A stretch of DNA of 64,000 bases from Lytechinus pictus. Lineage: Eukaryota; Echinodermata; Echinoidea; Temnopleuroida; Toxopneustidae. The translations under genes and the position numbers were made by a program. The DNA lies in NCBI RefSeq assembly GCF_037042905.1, contig NC_087245.1:28708001-28772000 (forward strand). The letters run 5' to 3'. The notes beneath the pieces were generated by a model. The model worked only from the letters and a program-made list of their open reading frames with translations, made no database searches and had not been told where the DNA came from. Of this stretch, positions 11,561 to 27,570 are shown piece after piece (the stretch's first letter is position 1; every line of letters starts with the position of its first letter).

Positions 11561-12801
11561 AAAACAAACAAAAAATCCCATAATGTAACAAAAATCATAA
11601 TGATATTTCGTGTTTCTAAATATATTTAGAATAGAAATAGAATGTTTTAGAAATGGGGGGGGGGGGGGTCGGGTGTCCGGCCACTTTATATTTTGGAAGC
11701 CTTCTTTTTTTTCTTTAGATTAAACTAAAAATATGAATTCAATAGTTGTAATCATCTTTTATTTTTTCTCTATAATTTTTTTTAAATCATAATTATTTTT
11801 TGTACTAAAAATTGTAAAACTTCGCTTGTAAATTTTTCCAAATGACTTTGTAACTTAAAATGAATCGTCCTGACACAGAACAGGGTATACTTCTTTGTGG
11901 TCCCAAACATGTTATTTTTAAGTTCTTTATATGTAGAATAACAATTTTTTGTACTTTGTTCTCCTTTTTACTGGTTTGTAAATTAAATTTATTCGCTCCG
12001 CGGCACCTGCTATTTTCCAAAAACGATCCAGAGACAAGAGCTGAGCGAGCACGAGCTCCCGTCATTCATTACACTCACTTTCAACTTACACAAATAGGAG
12101 TACGGTACGTGGGGCACTGGAGGGTACTCCACGATGCGACAATCGCCAGAGAAATGCCCCGCAGATTCGTTGTTATATTATCAAGACCATTGTAAACACG
12201 CAAATGATTTTTGCATAAAAATAAAGCTCAAAGTATGCTTTTTCACCTTATTATAATTTCTAAAAAATGTACGAGTAGGGAAAGATTTAACTACGTAAGA
12301 AAGACAGACATACCTAAAATGACCAATCTCCAACTTCCTCCGTTTGTAATTTTGTTGAGTCAAATCAAATTGTGACGTATTTGGTATGTATGCAAAGGGG
12401 ATCATCTCAGAAGTTCAACCATACATAAAAGACGTGCATGAGGAATCCGTACGAAGAGATATGGATGTTAGAAGAACAGCAAGTCGTGTTTCAATTTTGA
12501 AAAAACACTGAGCTCGGAGAGAAGTTATGTGGGAGAACGTCGTTTACGGCGGTGCCTCGCAGGGTCCTTCAAAAAATCTCTGACCTCAGATTTTACGAGG
12601 GGGCTTATCGCGTTATGTAAGCGGGCTCTAACTTTCCCCTGGCGGCTCGCCGATTGATGTTAGATATCGTTCCTTCGCCCGAAGGAAGCGATAACAGAGG
12701 ATTAACAGAGGATTTGGAAGATGGTTCTCCTTCTCTTAATAGCTCCATAGTATGATCATGATAATGGTGGGCCCACTCACACGATAGGTGTCACGCGCGT
12801 A
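11561..12801. other. Spacer with a G-run and small hairpin
   Basis: Contains a G-run near 11656 and a short hairpin near 12668-12691 (GTTCCTTCG-CC-CGAAGGAAGC). The open frame at 11860-12195 has no family signature and I do not call it a gene. Confidence 0.4.
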
Positions 12802-13404
12802 AAGGCGACCGCACACCTTACGACTGGTCTGCGACCCGACTTTGGAACAAATCGCATTTTGCTCATTTTCTGAAGATGTGAATGGAACATGTCATTTTAT
12901 TTGAGGTTAAAATTAATTGAAATAACAATATAACAATTTTGAAAGATTGCAAGTCCTTATTTTGGAGTAAAGCCCAAATTAGTTTCAAATCCTAGCCAAT
13001 CGTACGACTGCTATGACGTCATTACGACTAGATCACCCAAGGGTTCATTACATGCCGCCGCGCACAGAAAAATCAAGCCATAGAAGTCATGTGTTGTGGA
13101 CCCAAGAAGTGAGATCCCAGCACGCGCGACCCACTAGTTAGAAATCCACTGCCAAACGCGGTTCGTGGTGCGAGGTTAGTATACATACTAACCTCGCAAT
13201 ACGTGTGAGTGCGACTAGATATTAAATTCGCTTTTATTCTAAGAAGGATGACAGCATAGTCACGAATTTTATCATAGGTATTCGTACGATGATTTAGAAC
13301 ATTACACAGTAAGATATTCCAAGTCTCAATATTAGCATCAAATTACATTACATTTTATTCTGAAATCGGGTCGCAGACCAGTCGTAAGGTGTGCGGTGGC
13401 CTTA
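12802..13404. mobile_element. MITE with CCGCACACCTTACGACTGG ends
   Basis: The left end (about 12802-12842) reads AAGGCGACCGCACACC, then TTACGACTGGTCTGCGACCC. The right end (about 13364-13404) reads GGGTCGCAGACCAGTCGTAA, then GGTGTGCGGTGGCCTT. The inverted ends are about 38 bp and nearly perfect. The right end falls inside the 1,269-bp tandem duplication, so a second copy of it is present at about 14633-14673. Confidence 0.75.
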
Positions 13405-14604
13405 AAACATTCCCCATAGACTTCTGTGTTAAAATGGCACTTCAGAAAAATTCATAAAAAAATAAATGTGAAATTAGAGGGTCGAATGTTTACTACCTTT
13501 GGATAGGATATATATCTGACATTCCATATCTGACCAGAGAAGGGTATCGTAGCCAGCTCATTTTAAAAATAAATCGCCATTTATGAAGATAACTATGTCT
13601 ATGATGGGATCAAATTCATCAACTGAAACAGTAAAATAGCCCCAATTCTTCCGCCAGTCAAAAAATAGTTCCAAATCATTGATATATCTTCCCAATTTGG
13701 GCAAAGGAAGTTCAGTAGTTACCATTTCTAGAATCAGTGTTAGATTTTGAATCATATTCATACACTTTTGTCAATCAGCAATATCAAATTGAAAAAATTT
13801 GAATGGGTTGGGTCGAACGAATATCTTCAGCCCTCCTGATGTGATTAGGCTCATGGCACCTATTGCGAGGTTAGTATACTATTACCTCGAGCGAAGTTCG
13901 TGCAGGCTCCACTTCACTACCGCTACACTACACTCCACCTACCCGAACTTCGAGACGGTGAACCAGTTCGGATATACCGAGTCACAAAGGTGGGATGGAA
14001 ATCATTTTTATCGTAAAAATTACAGAAAAAAAATATAACGAGAAAGATGAATAACTTAATATCTTACTCTACACCTGTATTTCACTCCGTTTCCATCCTC
14101 CGGTTAATTATCCTCAAAATTGGTGATTTTGGGCCAGTATCTTTTTCCTTGCACGTATTATTCACGGCCGACTTCAAAACATCGCGATCGGTCGCAGGTC
14201 AAACCGATCGCGATCGCATACTGGGGTGGGCCCCAAGTCTGCGCACGCCCACCTAACAATTTGAGTTCAGTTTTAACATGAATTTCTTCTTATTTCACAA
14301 AGTCTTTCAGTTAATAATGTTCCTTATATTATTATGAGTAAGTGTACCAAATTTTCATTGAAAGATGAAAGAAAATATAGGATTTTTTAAAAAAAACCTC
14401 GGTCAGTCATTTTCAGATTGAAAACTCATTCACTTTGCACACGATTGAGGGATTTTGATGAGAAAGGCTGCATTTTGAGGCCGTCACATGAAATGCCCTA
14501 AATTCATTATTTTTCCACTATTTTGAGTCAAAGTTTTTTATGAATACTGTCTATGTATTCTTGTGTAAAGTCTGTTCGTTGCGTATCTTCTTTTAATAGA
14601 ATCG
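13336..14604. repeat. Tandem duplication, copy 1 (1,269 bp)
   Basis: Nearly identical to 14605-15873. The offset is exactly 1,269 bp throughout, and I see a single difference near the start (TTACATTA against TTATATTA). The unit carries the right end of the MITE at 12802-13404 and a truncated copy of the CCCCAAGTCTGCGCA element. The small open frames at 13558-13761, 13799-14038 and 14047-14256 repeat with it and have no recognised motif. Confidence 0.95.
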
Positions 14605-15873
14605 CATCAAATTATATTACATTTTATTCTGAAATCGGGTCGCAGACCAGTCGTAAGGTGTGCGGTGGCCTTAAAACATTCCCCATAGACTTCTGTGTTA
14701 AAATGGCACTTCAGAAAAATTCATAAAAAAATAAATGTGAAATTAGAGGGTCGAATGTTTACTACCTTTGGATAGGATATATATCTGACATTCCATATCT
14801 GACCAGAGAAGGGTATCGTAGCCAGCTCATTTTAAAAATAAATCGCCATTTATGAAGATAACTATGTCTATGATGGGATCAAATTCATCAACTGAAACAG
14901 TAAAATAGCCCCAATTCTTCCGCCAGTCAAAAAATAGTTCCAAATCATTGATATATCTTCCCAATTTGGGCAAAGGAAGTTCAGTAGTTACCATTTCTAG
15001 AATCAGTGTTAGATTTTGAATCATATTCATACACTTTTGTCAATCAGCAATATCAAATTGAAAAAATTTGAATGGGTTGGGTCGAACGAATATCTTCAGC
15101 CCTCCTGATGTGATTAGGCTCATGGCACCTATTGCGAGGTTAGTATACTATTACCTCGAGCGAAGTTCGTGCAGGCTCCACTTCACTACCGCTACACTAC
15201 ACTCCACCTACCCGAACTTCGAGACGGTGAACCAGTTCGGATATACCGAGTCACAAAGGTGGGATGGAAATCATTTTTATCGTAAAAATTACAGAAAAAA
15301 AATATAACGAGAAAGATGAATAACTTAATATCTTACTCTACACCTGTATTTCACTCCGTTTCCATCCTCCGGTTAATTATCCTCAAAATTGGTGATTTTG
15401 GGCCAGTATCTTTTTCCTTGCACGTATTATTCACGGCCGACTTCAAAACATCGCGATCGGTCGCAGGTCAAACCGATCGCGATCGCATACTGGGGTGGGC
15501 CCCAAGTCTGCGCACGCCCACCTAACAATTTGAGTTCAGTTTTAACATGAATTTCTTCTTATTTCACAAAGTCTTTCAGTTAATAATGTTCCTTATATTA
15601 TTATGAGTAAGTGTACCAAATTTTCATTGAAAGATGAAAGAAAATATAGGATTTTTTAAAAAAAACCTCGGTCAGTCATTTTCAGATTGAAAACTCATTC
15701 ACTTTGCACACGATTGAGGGATTTTGATGAGAAAGGCTGCATTTTGAGGCCGTCACATGAAATGCCCTAAATTCATTATTTTTCCACTATTTTGAGTCAA
15801 AGTTTTTTATGAATACTGTCTATGTATTCTTGTGTAAAGTCTGTTCGTTGCGTATCTTCTTTTAATAGAATCG
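14605..15873. repeat. Tandem duplication, copy 2 (1,269 bp)
   Basis: Second, almost identical copy of 13336-14604. The near-identity implies a recent duplication or an assembly artefact. Beyond the junction (15874 on) the CCCCAAGTCTGCGCA element continues into unique sequence, so copy 2 retains the original right boundary. Confidence 0.95.
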
Positions 15874-15911
15874 CGCAGATACGCGAGTGTGCAGACAAGG
15901 GGGACTGCACA
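15500..15911. mobile_element. MITE with CCCCAAGTCTGCGCA ends, plus orientation
   Basis: Begins CCCCAAGTCTGCGCAC and ends near GTGTGCAGACAAGGGGGACT. A full homologous copy lies in the opposite orientation at 39838-40290. A copy truncated by the tandem duplication lies at 14231-14604. Shared interior blocks include AAATTCATTATTTTTCCA and TTGAGGCCGTCACATGA. Confidence 0.7.
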
Positions 15912-16494
15912 GACTTACGGGAACTTGCTCTACAACGGATAGACCGTCTCGGCTCAGCGAATCGGAGACCGCTGATTGGCCAATCGCGCAGATCACGTCA
16001 TGACTACGTGGTCGCCAAAATAATTCCTTTGGACTGCGTGCGCAAGTATCGATAGCGATAACGATATCTGGTCACATTGTCTACGCAGGAAATGGTCTTG
16101 GTTCGTGATCGGATCGCTCCAGTATCGATAAAAAATTATCGAGACTCTGCAATTTCATGCATATTCACGTGTAGCCTCTTTTCTAGGCCCTGTCAGCTGC
16201 TTTCTGAGTGAACATGGCTAAGCAAGGGATATAGCGAAGTAGAGCGCCGCGAGACAGGGCCTCTTGACATCTGAGCCGAATTTCACCGACTTTCTTTTGT
16301 TTTTTATTGTTTTTACCAATATTCCGACCAAGAACTGGTCGGTGAAAATCATCCAATGAGAGCGCGGGCCGCTATGACATATTGAATATTCATGAGCTCA
16401 TCTTGAATGGCGACCCGTGGATTCTTGGCGTAGAGTGACGACGAAATATCAAAGAGCATTGAATATGCCTCTAAAATGCTGAATATTGACCGAT

Positions 16495-17706
16495 TTAAAG
16501 GGATGATCCGGGCTGAAAGTATTTATAGCTTAAACTTAAAGGACAAGTTTGAATAAATGGAGAAAAATCAAACAAGCATTATGCTGAAAATTTCATCAAA
16601 ATCGGATGAAAAATAAGAAAGTCATGACATTTTGAAGTTTCGCTTATTTTTCACAAAACAGTGATATGCACAACTCAGTGGCATGCAAATGAGACAGTCG
16701 ATGATGTCCCTCACTCACTATTTCTTTTGTTTCTTATTGTTTGAAAATTTTATACAATATTTCATTTTTTTACAGATTTGAAAATAAGGACCAACTTGAT
16801 TGAACCATATAGAATTAAACAATGCTACTTGCACATGTTCAGGGAGGAATTATTCTTTGTTTCACACGACAACAGGGAGAAAATTTGAATATTTCATATT
16901 TCATGTAATAAAATACAAAAGAAATAGTGAGTGGATGATGTCATCAGTTTCCTCATTTGCATACCGACCAGGATGTGCATATAACTGTTTTGTGAAATTA
17001 AGCGAAACTTTAAAATATCATAACTTTCTTATTTTACAAACGATTTTGATGAAATTTTCAGCGTTGTGCTTGTTGGATTTTTCTCTTTTTATTCGAATAA
17101 ACTTTTTTGGGGGTGGACTTACCCTTTAATAAATAGAGTAGAATTTACTGAGCAAAATGCCGAAAATTTCATCAAAATCGGATAACAAATAACAAAGTTA
17201 TTGAATTTTAAAGTTTAGCAATATTTTGTGAAAACAGTCGTCATGAATATTCATTAGGTGGGCGTCATGAATATTCATTAGGTGGGCTGATGATGTCACA
17301 TCCCCACTTGTTCTTTTGTATTTTATTATATGAAATTAGGTTTATTCAAATTTTTCCTCCAAGAACTAGAAAAATTGGATTGACAACTGATTTAGTGCAT
17401 TAGATATTTATTGCTGCAACTTATTTCATTATAAGGGAGACATATTATTCACACAAGTATGAAATAATGAAAAAATTATGATTTTATGTAATAACATAAG
17501 AAAACGGAAAGTGGAGATGTGACATCATCAGCCCACCTAATGAATATTCATGACGACTGTTTTCACAAAATATTGCTATTAAACTTTAAACTTCGATAAC
17601 TTTATTATTTGTTATCCGATTTTGATGAAATTTTCGGCATTTTGCTCAGTGAATTCTACTCTATGTATTAAGATATAAATATTTTAAGCCCGGACCATCC
17701 CTTTAA
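16495..17706. mobile_element. TTAA-targeting MITE inside helicase fragment
   Basis: Starts TTAAAGGGATGATCCGGGCT and ends with the inverted AGCCCGGACCATCCCTTTAA, with TTAA at each edge. Removing it joins the two halves of the RecQ-like frame, which supports TTAA as target site. The second half (17137-17700) is itself palindromic around TGAATATTCA-rich sequence. A different TTAA family is nested in the first half. Confidence 0.75.
16539..17132. mobile_element. TTAAAGGACAAGTCCACC-family element, nested
   Basis: Begins CTTAAAGGACAAGTTTGAAT and ends GGGGGTGGACTTACCCTTTAA. The interior has the family blocks AAATTTTCATCAAAATCGGAT and AATTAAGCGAAACTTTAAA in inverted arrangement. Related copies are at 20322-20915, 25305-25892 and about 50273. 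Confidence 0.7.
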
Positions 17707-18426
17707 GGATTTGCAAGTCGATGAAATTAAATCTGCACTGAAAGGACGAGATGTTTTTGTAAATCTACCCACAGGATATGGAAAAAATTTAATATTTCAT
17801 GCGATTCCACTATGAGTCGATTATCGATCTCCGCTGTGCAGTGAGGGAATGCTGGAGTGGAGTTTCCCCTTGACTCGAGTCTGACCAGCGGCTGACCAGT
17901 ATCTCCCGGGAAGTTTCGGGGCGGTGATGGGTCTGTTACGGCCAATACTAGTAGGAGCAGTAGTAGTACCACTACTTGTAGCATTTTGCTGGTTATATCC
18001 CCTTTAGTGTCCCACAATTAAATGAATCCCCTGCCGAATAGTGGACTACTATAGTATTACGAACCCCGGACGAAACAGCTTTGACATTTTATTGGTTTAC
18101 TATAGGTGACCGGTAATATCATGACTCCTGTATATTTATTAGGAAGACGGTCCTCATGAATATATAATTCAGCTCAGATGTCAAGAGGCCCTGGCTCGCG
18201 CCAGGTCTAATTCGCTTTGTGAATTAGGAAATCCCTCGCTTCGCTTGGGAAGCAGCCGCCAGGGCCTCGACAAGAGACTAATTCACACGACGCTCCAAAA
18301 CCTGGAAATCAATTGACTTTGTACACATTGCGATAGACTCTACAAACTCCAACGAACACGATGCTATATCGACGCTAATTCGTAAGATTTTGACCGAAAA
18401 GCAAGAAGTAATCGAAATTCGCTTAC

Positions 18427-18610
18427 CTGTGCGGTATTGGTGAGAAAATAGATCCTCCGTTCTATACAATTTGCCACTGTGACTTGTCATTTCCGACCAA
18501 GACTCAAGAGTCGGTTTTCACAGCGGCCGGTGCGGTGACCCACCACCATCGTTTCACCCGGCTGCGCCCGGGCCGGCTTTTCTGTCGCTCAGATCAGCAC
18601 TGGTGGGGCA
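18427..18610 (-). promoter_or_regulatory. CpG-rich patch with possible minus-strand first exon
   Basis: 18500-18610 is GC- and CpG-rich (CGGCTGCGCCCGGGCCGGC) in an otherwise AT-rich region. On the minus strand an ATG at 18488-18490 opens a frame (MTSHSGKLYRTEDLFSHQYR) that meets a consensus donor, CAG|GTAAGC, at 18427/18426. No downstream exon is identified. Alternatively this patch is a promoter for ARF-A, 1 kb downstream. Confidence 0.2.
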
Positions 18611-18638
18611 CATAAATGAGGATTATGAATATGGAAAG

Positions 18639-18799
18639 CGAACTTCACGTGTGGAATAGATACTCGATCACTCGTTCTGTTTGAATTTATATATCGTTAT
18701 TTTGACAAACGGAATTCAGGGAATTTTTTTTTCAGTTAAAAATAATTGTATGATTAAAATTATTTTTTTCATCGAGTATCTATCCCACACGTGAAGTTT
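18639..18799. repeat. Inverted repeat of about 28-bp arms
   Basis: AACTTCACGTGTGGAATAGA with TACTCGAT on the left matches ATCGAGTA with TCTATCCCACACGTGAAGTT on the right in reverse orientation. About 100 bp of AT-rich DNA separates them. It is probably a small MITE. Confidence 0.65.
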
Positions 18800-19603
18800 A
18801 TTTTCTTGTTGGTGCATATCGTCTGCTGCTACTCGTGAGTTGATTTGGGTACATAAATTATTTGGTTCGGACATATTATTTTACTTGTTTGTAAGTAAAG
18901 TGCTGAAATATCGGACACTTTAAATTGGACCAAAACAAAAATAGAATCATTGAATCAAATAAAAATCATGTTTATTGAAAACAAGCTTCTGGTAGTAAGT
19001 AAATAATTTCCGTTTACCATAATTTTTTCAATTCTATTTTTTAATGACATTAATATTCAACATTTGTAATGCGGAAATAATGAATAATAAGGTCAAAGGT
19101 CACTCACATGGTAAGGTCAAAGGTCTTTTTGAGGTCATTGTTATGGCATCACTCCACAACCGTAAGTCACTTTTGAACCAATTAACTTGGGTTGTAGCTG
19201 TACTGAGGAGACCTTGTGTTCAGAGGTCATTTTGAGGTCAACATTAAAGTTTATGCACAAGACTATTATGTCAAATGTTATTCCATCCCAGTTATTTTAC
19301 TATGAACTTTTGATACAATTCTGTTGCGTGCCCTTGCATATTACGATATTTCTGGTTACTTTTACAAGTGGGCGAGACACTACATCATTTATGCCTTGTT
19401 GTTTGTACTGTCCTCAAGTTGTGCCATTGTGCCAAAGAACCGGAACCCTGTGTTTGGCGTTTTTATTTTGGGTCCTTCCTCCCAGCCGTATGACTTTCAT
19501 AATCCTAACTCCCTCCATGTGGCAGCCTGTATAGTTTTCTTTTAGTCTAGACTTGTATACATTATGTGTATTTATTTGTTACATTTCCCTTTTGCTGGTG
19601 CAG
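18800..19603. other. Upstream region or 5' intron of ARF-A
   Basis: No supported coding exon. Because a splice acceptor ends at 19603, this stretch is probably intronic, belonging to the intron between a non-coding first exon and the first coding exon of ARF-A. Short GGTCAAAGGTC repeats occur near 19090-19135. The open frame at 19187-19534 has no recognised motif. Confidence 0.4.
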
Positions 19604-24177
<4,574 letters not shown>

Positions 24178-25304
24178 AGAGAGTTTTTGCTTCCTATAGC
24201 GTGGATACAATCAACTAGGTGTACAATGGACATAGCTAATGAGTCTAATGGCTCTTTGCCCGCTTTGTTCGACTAGGGTCACATACAGCAGACTGCCAAG
24301 TTCAACTCAAGTCACATTCTATTCACAATACACACAGGGTGCATTGAATCTATTGTTCATACTCACAAACACAATAGTGATGTGTGCATCGCATTGTACT
24401 GTGTACACACCAAGCTTTTCTTTACAATAAACCAATCAAAAGCTATTTTGAGCTGAAATAGCTTAGTCCGTGCAAACCCCTCTTCAGGTGGCACCTTGAA
24501 TTTAATGTGGCGCAGGAGTGATTCTGTCCATGGCGGGCAAAGAGTTAAATAGAACATCTACTCTGATATGAAGAACGTTTCCAGAACTAGAAGAAAATAG
24601 AGACGAATAGCAGAGTCACATTTTAAAGCTGATTCAGTTTAAGGAAAACCCTCCGATTTTTATTCATTTATCGAAGCTTTCATTTAAAATGCATTTTTAT
24701 TAGAATTTTCTGAGACTGTCGATGATCTGTCATATATTCACTTTTCTGCAGTTTATGTGGAAACCAATTTGATATCAGAGTGACTTCTATTTAAGGCAGT
24801 TTGGGTAGCGAAAAAGAAGAGTGGCACAAGACTGATAGGATGCTTTGTGTCCAAAACCAGAACATCCAAAATCAAGATCAGATTTGTTAGCAATCAATAT
24901 CTTTATCATGTGACCTAGCTTAATCACATTTCTTATGATTTACCTTTATCTGTTTCTTTTTAAGGCATTTAAAATGGATAAATTTCCAAAGTGCGTTAAA
25001 TGTATATTGTTTTTTTGTAAATTTTTATTATCAAATTATTAAGCTTCATGCTTGAAATTTATCCATCCTAGCGATGTAATAGTACCTAACAAGACATGAT
25101 ACTTTGTATGATTGTGATGTAAGTGATGGCAGTTGAAATTTTAGTCAAATGTCCTGCACTATGTGCTTGCAAAAACAAAACAACCCCCCCCCCAAAAAAA
25201 AAAACATCAGGAAAAACACTGGAAATATGCAGTTGGGGAAAACAATAATCAGGCATATTACAAATTGACCTAAAATTTATATCATGTGAAATATTTTAAA
25301 CTCA
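24178..25304 (+). other. ARF-A 3' UTR and downstream DNA
   Basis: No further coding exon is seen. A block at about 24747-24815 (TATGTGGAAACCAATTTGAT and ATCAGAGTGA) matches the region 44684-44756 downstream of ARF-B, so this non-coding part was duplicated with the gene. AATAAA occurs at 24426. The transcript end cannot be fixed. Confidence 0.5.
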
Positions 25305-25892
25305 TTTAAAGGACAAGTCCACGCCAACAAAAACTTGACTTGAATAAAAAATAAAAAGCATAACACTGAAAGTTTTATCAAAATCGGATGTAAAATAAGA
25401 AAGTTATGACATTCTGAAGTTTCACTTAATTTCACAAAACAGTTATATGCACTTCCTAGTGAGTATGCAAATGAGGTGACTGATGAAATCATCCACTCAC
25501 TATTTAAAATATGAAATTTTCCAATTTTCTCCACATTACTATGTGAAATAAAGTTTATTTCCTCCCTGAACATGTGGAATAACCATTGTTTTAATGTTTA
25601 ATGGTTCAGTCAAATTGGTCATTACTGTCAAACCTTTAAAAATGGAAATATTGTATAATTCACACCATAAAAAATAAAAGAAATAATGAGTGAGGGACAT
25701 CATTGACTCCTTTTTGAAATATCACAGAGTTGTGCATAAAACTGTTATGTGAAAAATAGGCGAAAGTTTAGAATGTCATAACTCTCTTAATTTATATCCG
25801 ATTTTAAAGAAATTTTAAGCTGTACATATGGTTGTTTGATTTTCCTCTATTGATTCAAATGAAAATTTTTCTGGGGTAGACTTGACCTTTAA
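25305..25892. mobile_element. TTAAAGGACAAGTCCACC-family MITE
   Basis: Left end TTAAAGGACAAGTCCACGCC, right end GGGGTAGACTTGACCTTTAA. It has the same interior plan as 20322-20915 but is more diverged, with small deletions near 25500 and 25710. Confidence 0.75.
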
Positions 25893-26279
25893 TTACATAT
25901 ATACAAAAAAGTTACTCTACCTAGTGAGTAGCAGAAAATTTACTTCCAGAAAAGGTCTTATAAACTCTTATATGAGTCGTTCTTGTAATGTGAAGTTACG
26001 TGTAGAATATAAAACTTTTTTTATCCCCAATCTTTTTAAATCATTTTCATGTGGACTGCGTTCATGTTTGAAGACGATGCAAATTTATTATATTTTATTT
26101 TCATATTGTACAGCCCAAACACCAGTGATAATTCTGACATCTCATGTAGCACTTAACCTGTTGGAGATTGAATGAATTGACTCTAACACATGTTTCCATA
26201 GACTCCAGCCTGCATATAGGCAGGCTCTGTCTCCATCGGGTTAAGATTGATACTGTTTGTAATCAAGTATAATCTAGTA

Positions 26280-26525
26280 ATATTTTGTCATGTTGACTTA
26301 TCATTACATTGATATGGTGAGATATGTTATCTTGCCATGTCGACATATAAAAAGTTGTATGCCGACATGGTGAGATATGTTTCCCGCCAAGTAAACTTAT
26401 AAAAATGTTTATGTCGATGTGGTGAGATACATAATCTTGCCAGATTGACTTATAAAAAGTTGTATAAAACATGGTGAGATACATTTTCTTGCAAGCTCTA
26501 CTTGTAAAAACTTGTATGTTGCCAT
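26280..26525. repeat. Palindromic minisatellite, TGGTGAGATA/TATCTTGCCA units
   Basis: Four to five units of about 60 bp. Each reads roughly GACATGGTGAGATA, then TTATCTTGCCATGTCGAC, then TTATAAAAAGTTGTATG, so each unit is itself near-palindromic. The same unit fills the centre of the TU-like element at 28840-29104, and a decayed piece follows at 26740-26835. Confidence 0.75.
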
Positions 26526-26560
26526 GATGAGGTAGGTGGAAGAGAGAAATAATGTAACCA

Positions 26561-26735
26561 GGGGGCCGTTTCATAAAGCTGTTTGTAAGTTAAGAGCGAC
26601 TTTAAGAACGACTGGTGAACGTTTCTTATGCACTTAACCATCGCCAATGAATATACCATTTGCCACAAGAAAGGATTACCAGTTGTTCTTAAAGTCGCTC
26701 TTAATTTACGAACAGCTTTATGAAACACCCACCCG
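26561..26735. mobile_element. MITE with GGGGGCCGTTTCATAAAG ends
   Basis: Left end GGGGGCCGTTTCATAAAGCT, right end AGCTTTATGAAACACCCACC. The halves are inverted (AGAGCGACTTTAAGAACGAC against TTCTTAAAGTCGCTCTTAA). It is inserted within the palindromic minisatellite. A homologous copy in the same orientation is at 63376-63547. Confidence 0.85.
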
Positions 26736-27371
26736 CTATGACAAGAAACTTTTTGTAAGTCAACTTGGCAGAATCTCACATTGTCGACATAAAAACGCTA
26801 TTGAGTCAACTTTGCAGGATAAAGTATCTTGAGTCGCTTTAAAATGCCATTGGTGTGATCATAATTTTTGTGCTAATGTTTTAAATCTAGTGCTATCTTT
26901 TTACTTGATTCATTGAATGACTCACGTTATCTCTGCTTTTTTCTGTCTGTTTAATTGTGCATTGTAGGTTTTTTTTAATGAAAAAGTTTAATTGAAAATA
27001 TATGTACATATCTATATTTATCTTTTTGCCTCTGTTTGTCTAATTTGTCTGATATGTATTTTTAAAAGTAGGCCTGCATACATAACACAGCTGTTTATTT
27101 GATGAATATAAGCATGCCAATATTTCAAATGGAAATAGATTAATTTACCTAATTCATATTTCTTGGGACTGCATTAATGTTGAGAAAAGTTAGAATTAAT
27201 TTTCACTTAAAAGAGGTAAAAAAAAACATGTCTTGTACTAAGTAGTACAGTTTATAACAGTGTCAGAATTTACATGATTAAAAAGTACACATATGTGACA
27301 TGTTTTTCTAGATTCAATGAATTACTGCAAATATATTGATAAAATGGTAATTCAGAATACGTACAAGATTG

Positions 27372-27570
27372 AAAATAGATGTGAAGAGTGAGGGGAGAGA
27401 AAAAGGAAGACAAAGCGGTATACCTGTAGAAAGGAGTGAAAGAATATAAGGACATGAGAAGAAGATGAAGGGGGAGGAAGAAGAGGGGGAGGGATGGAGG
27501 AGGAAGAAAAAAAAGAAGGAAAAGGAGGAGGGGTAAAAAGAGCCCCCCAAAAAAAAAAAAAAAAAAAAAT
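27372..27570. repeat. Polypurine tract ending in an A-run
   Basis: GA-rich plus strand (AGGAGGAAGAAAA-type words) closing with about 20 A after CCCCCC. The Phe/Ser/Leu-rich minus frames across it are compositional artefacts. Confidence 0.85.

Larger units (their letters stand above)
16407..17815 (+). pseudogene. RecQ-like helicase N-terminal fragment, interrupted
   Basis: The downstream part (17705-17812) reads KDLQVDEIKSALKGRDVF, then VNLPTGYGKNLIFHAIPL, ending in TGA at 17813. This is helicase motif I (Walker A) and its upstream Q-like region, as in RecQ-family helicases, but the usual Ser/Thr after the catalytic Lys is Asn. The upstream part (16432-16498) reads in the same frame across the TTAA target of the inserted element at 16495-17706, giving SIEYASKMLNIDRF before it. 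A possible ATG at 16407 is followed by an in-frame TAG at 16431. With the insertion, two stops and the altered Walker A it cannot be functional. Confidence 0.7.
16184..18268. mobile_element. TIR element carrying a helicase fragment
   Basis: The outer ends are inverted repeats of about 85 bp. The left starts AGGCCCTGTCAGCTGCTTTC and reaches CAGGGCCTCTTGACATCTGA. The right, read on the other strand, starts AGGCCCTGGCGGCTGCTTCC and reaches CAGGGCCTCTTGACATCTGA. Each end contains its own small palindrome (GGCCCTG with CAGGGCC). Inside are a RecQ-like helicase fragment and two nested TTAA-type elements. I see no target duplication, so the outer limits are inferred from where the inverted match stops. 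Confidence 0.65.

Noticed and set aside
10867-11598. 243-residue minus-strand frame
   Set aside because: It is the complement of the polypurine tract. It is low-complexity Phe/Ser/Leu with no domain.
11860-12195. 111-residue plus frame
   Set aside because: No domain, no splice context, and AT-driven Phe/Leu/Cys content. It does not stand out from chance frames.
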